Part shown: piece after piece, positions 61,908-64,000 of the stretch
Layout of the letters: each line of letters begins with the position of its first letter
Position numbering within the stretch: the stretch's first letter is position 1
Origin: Bizionia myxarmorum
GTDB lineage: Bacteria; Bacteroidota; Bacteroidia; Flavobacteriales; Flavobacteriaceae
Reading direction: 5' to 3'
NCBI RefSeq assembly: GCF_008086205.1
Contig: NZ_VSKK01000002.1
Coordinates: forward strand, 62,001 to 126,000
DNA length: 64,000 nt
Position numbers and translations under genes: made by a program
Notes under the pieces: model-generated
Databases searched by the model: none
What the model was told of the DNA's origin: nothing
Seen by the model: only the letters and a program-made list of their open reading frames with translations

Positions 61908-63512
61908 ATGCCAAGCGACTGTATTCCCTTTAGAGACACCAACTATTTTTCAGGTTTAATCTGTGATTATTTAGATGAGAAATCGGCTTTAAAACCTTTT
62001 TATCACCGCTTTCCAAAGCTGGATAATTTTAAAGCTCAAATTGAAGAAAAGAAAGGGTCTTTTACTTCAGAATCTAGAGCTATTTTGGTTTTAAGTTTAC
62101 AGGAACAGTATAAAAATTTTAATAGTTCATCTTCAACTAAAAGAAATATTGACGCTTTAAAGGATGAAAACACCTTTACTATTACAACAGGGCATCAATT
62201 AAATATTTTTACGGGTCCACTTTATTTTTTCTATAAAATTATTTCAACCATTAATTTATGTGAAGAGCTAAAAGCGAAATATCCTGAAAATCAATTTGTG
62301 CCTATTTATTGGATGGCTACCGAAGATCATGATTTTGAAGAAATAAATTACTTTAATTTTCAAGATAAAAAGGTGCAATGGAATCGCGAAGCTTCCGGTC
62401 CTGTTGGAGAATTGGATTTAGAAGGTTTCGAATATGTTTTTGAAGTGTTTTCGAAACAATTACCTAAAAGTATGCATGCCGATAAACTAACGAATTTATT
62501 TAAGAAAGCCTATGTGGATCATTCCAATTTAACCGATGCCACCCGCTATTTGGTAAATGAGTTGTTTTCAGAATACGGATTGGTTATTTTAGATGGAAAT
62601 GATAAAGCCTTAAAAAAGGAGTTTATTCCATTTGTAAAAGAAGAACTTATCAATCAATCGTCTTTCAAAAATGTTTCAGAAACCAACGAAAAACTGAACG
62701 GTTTGCCTGAAAATTATAAAATTCAGGTGAATCCAAGAGAAATCAATTTATTCTACATAAAACCTGGATTACGGGAGCGCATTGTTGAGGCGGATGGAAT
62801 ATTTCACGTTTTAGAAACTAGCATGTCATGGAATAAAACGGAATTATTAGAAGAAGTTGAAAATCATCCCGAACGCTTTAGTCCCAATGTTATTTTACGT
62901 CCGCTATTTCAAGAAATCGTTTTGCCTAACCTGTGTTATATTGGCGGTGGCGGCGAATTGGCCTATTGGTTTCAACTGAAATCAAATTTCGAAGCTCACA
63001 ACATTCCTTTTCCCATGTTGTTATTGCGAAATTCGGTCGTGTTAACCACAACAAAACAACAAGAGAAATTACACAAATTAGGTTTAGAAACTAAAAATTT
63101 ATTTTTAAAGCAATCAGATTTGTTAACGAAGGTTACCAAAGATATTTCCGAAATTAGAATCGATTTTTCGAATCAAAAAGAACATCTTAAAAAGCAGTTC
63201 CAAGATTTATATACTTTGGCAGAGCAAACCGACAAATCTTTTAAAGGTGCGGTTGCTGCGCAAGAACATAAACAAATTCAAGGTTTAGAACATTTAGAAC
63301 AGAGGCTTTTAAAAGCTCAAAAACGAAAATTAGCAGTCGTTTTAGAACGCGTAAAGCTGCTTCAAGATGAAATATTTCCAAATCAAAGTTTACAAGAGCG
63401 ACAAGCTAATTTTTCTACCTTTTATTTGGAGTTTGGAGACCAATTAATTCAGCAGTTAGTGTTAAATTTGCAACCGCTGAAAGGCGAGTTTTTAATACTA
63501 AATTTAGAGTAA
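61908..63512 (+). CDS. bshC: Putative cysteine ligase BshC (bacillithiol biosynthesis)
   Basis: 534 residues, usual length. TTGHQLNIFTGPLYFFYKII near residue 88 and PIYWMATEDHDFEEINYF are family hallmarks; a coiled-coil insertion follows around residues 390-470. It ligates Cys to GlcN-malate to make the thiol bacillithiol. The next gene starts 3 bp after the stop. Confidence 0.96.
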   Translation: MPSDCIPFRDTNYFSGLICDYLDEKSALKPFYHRFPKLDNFKAQIEEKKGSFTSESRAILVLSLQEQYKNFNSSSSTKRNIDALKDENTFTITTGHQLNIFTGPLYFFYKIISTINLCEELKAKYPENQFVPIYWMATEDHDFEEINYFNFQDKKVQWNREASGPVGELDLEGFEYVFEVFSKQLPKSMHADKLTNLFKKAYVDHSNLTDATRYLVNELFSEYGLVILDGNDKALKKEFIPFVKEELINQSSFKNVSETNEKLNGLPENYKIQVNPREINLFYIKPGLRERIVEADGIFHVLETSMSWNKTELLEEVENHPERFSPNVILRPLFQEIVLPNLCYIGGGGELAYWFQLKSNFEAHNIPFPMLLLRNSVVLTTTKQQEKLHKLGLETKNLFLKQSDLLTKVTKDISEIRIDFSNQKEHLKKQFQDLYTLAEQTDKSFKGAVAAQEHKQIQGLEHLEQRLLKAQKRKLAVVLERVKLLQDEIFPNQSLQERQANFSTFYLEFGDQLIQQLVLNLQPLKGEFLILNLE

Positions 63513-63515
63513 TTC

Positions 63516-64000
63516 ATGCATAAAATTGATATTGGACTTATTGAAATGACTTTAGATGTCATGAAATATGCCATTGGTAGAATTTCAGCTACCGAACACC
63601 AAATAGGACAGCCTAAAAAATACGAAGATTTAAAAGCACTTGTTGGCGAGACCGTAACCGAAAAAGGTGTGGGCGGCGAGTATGCTTTTAACTTATGGAA
63701 AGAGCATTTATCAAAAGCCAACGTTCCTGTAGATCACCCAAGAAATTTAGCATTTGTTCCGGCAGCACCAACGCGTGCGGCTATTATGTTCGATTTGGTT
63801 ACATCTGCCTCTAGTATTCACGGTGCGTATTGGATGGAAGGTGCCGGTGGCATTTTTTGCGAAAATGAAGCTATGTCATGGATTGTGTCTTTAACAGGGT
63901 TACCAGAAGGTGCTTTCGGCGTTTTTACGAGTGGCGGCACGGCAGCTAATTTATCGGCCATTGTAACCGCGCGTGAAAACTGGCGTTTGGATGATACCTA
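63516..64000 (+). CDS. PLP-dependent group II decarboxylase (start; runs off the window)
   Basis: At least 161 codons from ATG 63516; the 3' end is outside the window. N-terminal part of a pyridoxal-dependent decarboxylase: HPRNLAFVPAAPTRAAIMFD, SASSIHGAYWMEGAG and VFTSGGTAANLSAIVTARE. The Lys that binds PLP lies beyond the edge. It could be an aromatic-amino-acid, glutamate or aspartate decarboxylase type; not resolved here. Confidence 0.9.
   Translation, partial: MHKIDIGLIEMTLDVMKYAIGRISATEHQIGQPKKYEDLKALVGETVTEKGVGGEYAFNLWKEHLSKANVPVDHPRNLAFVPAAPTRAAIMFDLVTSASSIHGAYWMEGAGGIFCENEAMSWIVSLTGLPEGAFGVFTSGGTAANLSAIVTARENWRLDDT

Overview
The window looks like chromosomal DNA of a low-GC member of the Flavobacteriaceae (Bacteroidota). 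The evidence is: promoters of the Bacteroidota type (-7 box TAnnTTTG with a -33 TTG about 19-21 nt upstream); almost no Shine-Dalgarno sequences; many signal peptides and lipoproteins; a 50-residue DUF4295 protein after L33; BshC (bacillithiol synthesis); and DUF4369, DUF6929 and carboxypeptidase-regulatory-domain proteins. The genus cannot be fixed from the sequence alone.

Layout. 1-10.7 kb is the nusG-rplKAJL-rpoBC transcription/translation block, with hairpins between rplL and rpoB and between rpoB and rpoC. 10.8-15.7 kb holds DUF3467, a Fer4_19 protein, prfC, the tight idi-PTPS-manA cluster, a small unknown gene and tRNA-Thr(TGT); the 3' end and terminator of the tRNA are duplicated just downstream. 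16-33.9 kb is mostly minus strand: outer-membrane barrels, a DUF819 permease, a small SPFH/2-TM/DUF4177/ribbon-helix-helix operon, AlkB, VanX-like dipeptidase, DEAD-box helicase, DJ-1-like lipoprotein, Crp/Fnr regulator, SanA/YdcF protein, lipocalin, CDP-alcohol phosphotransferase and an orphan Imm53 immunity protein. 34.1-34.5 kb is a 14-unit, 21-bp tandem repeat. 36.4-39.3 kb is the most unusual region: orphan genes and gene-less spacers separated by large imperfect palindromes, arranged like integron gene cassettes. 39.4-49.3 kb carries htpG, an S9 peptidase, a FabH-type synthase, a CoA-binding protein, a sodium:solute symporter, recR and a glycosyltransferase. 49.3-64 kb carries a 2-oxoacid dehydrogenase E2, an exonuclease, FAH-family hydrolase, HPt protein, cinA, rpmB-rpmG-DUF4295-ftsY, rimO, mgtE, miaE, bshC and the start of a PLP-dependent decarboxylase.

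Candidates for something undescribed: (1) the palindrome-bounded cassette array at 36.4-39.3 kb, in which each cassette has matching terminal cores of its own while neighbouring palindromes mix core types exactly at a GTT; (2) a possible sigma-54-driven small RNA at 21.44-21.58 kb; (3) two tandem minus-strand small-RNA units at 45.3-45.6 kb with ECF-like promoters; (4) a third small-RNA candidate at 22.73-22.89 kb; (5) an operator-like palindrome over the promoter of the SPFH operon, whose last gene is a ribbon-helix-helix regulator. Several genes are broken: 20039-20499 is frameshifted, 19638-19893 and 50724-51383 have internal stops, and 34506-34670 is probably truncated.

All calls come from reading the sequence and from memory of protein families; no database search was run.
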